In this document: positions 5,971 through 7,297 of the stretch, piece by piece | Position numbering within the stretch: the first letter of the stretch is position 1 | Layout: each line of letters opens with the position of its first letter | Origin: Bacteroidales bacterium | GTDB taxonomy: Bacteria > Bacteroidota > Bacteroidia > Bacteroidales > UBA4181 | NCBI GenBank assembly: GCA_031264715.1 | Contig: JAISDP010000055.1 | Span: forward strand, 1-7,297 | Reading direction: 5' to 3' | DNA: 7,297 nucleotides | Translations under genes and position numbers: made by a program | The notes under the pieces: model-generated | What the model saw: the letters and a program-made list of their open reading frames with translations, nothing else | What the model was told of the DNA's origin: nothing | Database searches by the model: none

Positions 5971-7074
5971 ATGGAAAACAGTAAAGTAAAGTTACGGAAT
6001 AAATTGCTTTTCACTCCCGGCCCGTTGACCACTGCCCCGGAAGTGAAAGAAGCCATGTTAACCGATTTAGGTTCGCGCGATCAGGCGTTTACCGGCATTG
6101 TAAGGGACGTGCGCAAACAGTTGCTGCACTTGGCAGGCGTATCGGCCGATGAATATGCTTGCGTATTATTGCAGGGCCCGGGCACCTTTGGACTGGAAGC
6201 CATTGCATCGAGCGCTGTTCCGCGTGACGGACATTTGCTGGCAGTCATCAATGGCGCCTACGGTACGCGTATGGCCAATATTGCCGAAGTTCACGGAATA
6301 CGAACAACCAGGCTGAGTTTCGAGGAAAACGAATGGCCGGATGTCGGCCAGGTTCGCGCCGCCCTTGCCGCCGATCCCTCCATCACGCACGTATCCGTGG
6401 TGCACAGCGAAACTACCACAGGCATCGTCAACGATATTGAATCGATTGGGCAGGCGGTCAAACAGTCCGGCAAGATTTACATGGTGGACGCCATGAGCAG
6501 TTTCGGCGCTGTTCCCATCGATTTCGAACGTTGCGGCATCGATTTCCTGGTTTCGTCGTCCAACAAATGTATCGAAAGCGTGCCCGGTTTCACATACGTT
6601 ATTTGCCGGAAGGCCGCACTGGAACAGTGCAGGGGGCAGGCGCGCACGGTGAGTTTCGACCTTTACGCCCAATGGCAGGGACTGGAGCGCGACGGACAGT
6701 TCCGTTTCACGCCGCCCACGCACGCTATCCTGGCATTCCACAAGGCATTGGAACTGTTCGACCGGGAAGGCGGAGTGGCTGCGCGAGCCAAACGGTACGG
6801 AGAGAATCACCGCACTCTCGTGGAAGGAATGACAGCCATGGGGTTCAAAACATACCTCGACTCTGAAAAACAGGGGTATATCATCACTTCGTTCCTTTAT
6901 CCCGAAAAGGATTTTAATTTTGCTGATTTCTATAGCAAACTGAACGATCAGGGATTTGTGATTTATCCGGGAAAATTGAGCCAGGCCGATTGTTTCCGCA
7001 TCGGGCACATCGGACAGATTTTCCCCGATGATGTCAAACGCTTATTGGCCGCTGTCAAAGAAATCAGGGGCTAA
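5971..7074 (+). CDS. phnW: 2-aminoethylphosphonate-pyruvate transaminase (PhnW)
   Basis: A 367-residue fold-type I PLP enzyme of class V aminotransferase type, full length for PhnW. Signatures are LLFTPGPLTT at 12-21, GSRDQAF at 34-40, LLQGPGTFGLEA at 66-77, HSETTTGIVND at 145-155, VDAMSSFG at 172-179 with D173 expected to hold the pyridine nitrogen, and SSSNKCIESVPG at 195-206 with K199 as the Schiff-base lysine. The FRIGHIG segment near the C terminus is also typical. It interconverts 2-aminoethylphosphonate plus pyruvate with phosphonoacetaldehyde plus L-alanine in the cytosol. It is used both in phosphonate breakdown (with PhnX or PhnY/PhnA) and in making aminoethylphosphonate head groups (with PepM and Ppd). 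None of those genes is in the window, so the direction is open. The ATG at 5971 is the only sensible start; no strong Shine-Dalgarno or promoter is seen directly upstream. Its last five codons lie within a repeat. Confidence 0.94.
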   Translation: MENSKVKLRNKLLFTPGPLTTAPEVKEAMLTDLGSRDQAFTGIVRDVRKQLLHLAGVSADEYACVLLQGPGTFGLEAIASSAVPRDGHLLAVINGAYGTRMANIAEVHGIRTTRLSFEENEWPDVGQVRAALAADPSITHVSVVHSETTTGIVNDIESIGQAVKQSGKIYMVDAMSSFGAVPIDFERCGIDFLVSSSNKCIESVPGFTYVICRKAALEQCRGQARTVSFDLYAQWQGLERDGQFRFTPPTHAILAFHKALELFDREGGVAARAKRYGENHRTLVEGMTAMGFKTYLDSEKQGYIITSFLYPEKDFNFADFYSKLNDQGFVIYPGKLSQADCFRIGHIGQIFPDDVKRLLAAVKEIRG

Positions 7075-7103
7075 AAGAAATCAGGAGAAATCAGGGGCTA
7101 AAA
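7060..7103 (+). repeat. Direct repeat duplicating the phnW 3' end and stop codon
   Basis: GAAATCAGGGGCTAAAA occurs at 7060-7076 and again at 7087-7103, 27 bp apart and in the same reading frame. A partial copy GAAATCAGGA (7077-7086) lies between. The first copy encodes the last four PhnW residues (EIRG) and its TAA stop; the second would encode the same residues and stop if the first stop were read through. Confidence 0.9.
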
Positions 7104-7130
7104 ATGATTCAGGCTAAAGCCGAAATGATT
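7102..7130. repeat. AAATGATT direct repeats around a small stem-loop
   Basis: AAATGATT at 7102-7109 and 7123-7130 flank GGC-TAAA-GCC (7112-7121), whose stem extends to TTC/GAA past a bulged A. The GGCTAAA core resembles the GGGGCTAAA of the adjacent direct repeats, so this may be a third, diverged unit of the same element. Confidence 0.5.
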
Positions 7131-7136
7131 TAAGTA

Positions 7137-7297
7137 ATGACGAATAAACAGGATATAACAGTTTTGAAGAGTCAACTTGAGCCGGGAAAAGCTCTGAAAG
7201 AGCGACATCAACAGCACAGGGCAACGCCCTGTGTCGGAAATGCGCCGCTCGCCATGAAGCCCCAACGGGGCGTAATCCGTCTTATTTCATTTGATTA
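7137..7297 (+). CDS. Open frame running off the right edge; doubtful
   Basis: An ATG at 7137 opens a frame without stops to the window end (53 complete codons), beginning MTNKQDITVLKSQLEPGK. The first 25 or so codons look protein-like. The rest is laid over three short-loop hairpins and reads like translated repeat sequence. No family is recognised and no ribosome-binding site is clear. Sequence beyond 7297 would decide it. Confidence 0.15.
   Translation, partial: MTNKQDITVLKSQLEPGKALKERHQQHRATPCVGNAPLAMKPQRGVIRLISFD
7191..7271. repeat. Cluster of three short-loop hairpins
   Basis: Three near-perfect stems, each with a three-base loop, lie in an 81-bp block: GCTCT-GAA-AGAGC (7191-7203), CACAGGGC-AAC-GCCCTGTG (7215-7233) and GCCCC-AAC-GGGGC (7259-7271). 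Regular loops and GC-rich stems in an AT-rich setting suggest an extragenic palindromic repeat of the type scattered through Bacteroidota genomes, from memory of that pattern. The first hairpin could terminate phnW, although no T run follows it. Confidence 0.65.

Noticed and set aside
6166..7008. Long antisense open frame (280 codons) opposite phnW
   Set aside because: It lies wholly inside phnW, whose frame carries all PLP-enzyme motifs. The antisense product shows no recognisable domain and arises from GC-biased codon positions.
7191..7271. CRISPR array
   Set aside because: The hairpins are not identical repeats with regular unique spacers; stems differ in sequence and length.

Overview
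The window looks like chromosomal DNA from the Bacteroidota, most likely the order Bacteroidales; the family cannot be fixed from this much sequence. The protein families point there: a Bacteroidota-type EnvC/M23 protein, a DUF5063 gene directly followed by a DEDDy 3'-5' exonuclease, and a lipoprotein-type metal/cofactor-binding protein. The promoters agree. Several match the Bacteroidota primary-sigma consensus (TTTG, about 19 nt, TANNTTTG), and genes lack clear Shine-Dalgarno sites.

Layout. Positions 1-158 hold no gene. They contain a perfect 24-bp palindrome that should terminate rarA, and a candidate minus-strand promoter pointing off the left edge. rarA (minus, 159-1457) is followed by a divergent promoter region serving rarA and a tRNA-Arg(CCG) gene (plus, 1587-1663), and then by a strong bidirectional terminator. 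An envC-like murein hydrolase activator (minus, 1793-3031) converges on that terminator. A 299-bp AT-rich divergent spacer leads to a plus-strand run: a solitary periplasmic-binding lipoprotein (3331-4497), DUF5063 (4577-5164), the exonuclease (5218-5802), a 45-codon small ORF not previously called (5806-5943), and phnW, 2-aminoethylphosphonate-pyruvate transaminase (5971-7074). The right edge (7060-7297) is dense in direct repeats and short-loop hairpins and resembles an extragenic repeat element.

How the genes work together. This is mostly housekeeping: RarA at stalled forks, a tRNA for CGG codons, EnvC for septal peptidoglycan splitting. The DUF5063-exonuclease-small ORF-phnW run may be co-transcribed, because gaps are short and only weak hairpins lie between genes. 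No single pathway explains it. The binding protein lacks its ABC permease and ATPase, and phnW lacks any other phosphonate gene, so both must work with genes elsewhere.

I do not see a dramatic new system. The best leads are the tRNA-Arg, in which the nearly invariant G19-C56 tertiary pair is replaced by A19-U56; the small Arg-rich ORF between the exonuclease and phnW; the envC start, which has no ATG and whose first possible codon overlaps a promoter -7 box; the recurring TTTGCAAA palindrome at -33 in three promoters; and the duplicated phnW 3' end running into a repeat element.
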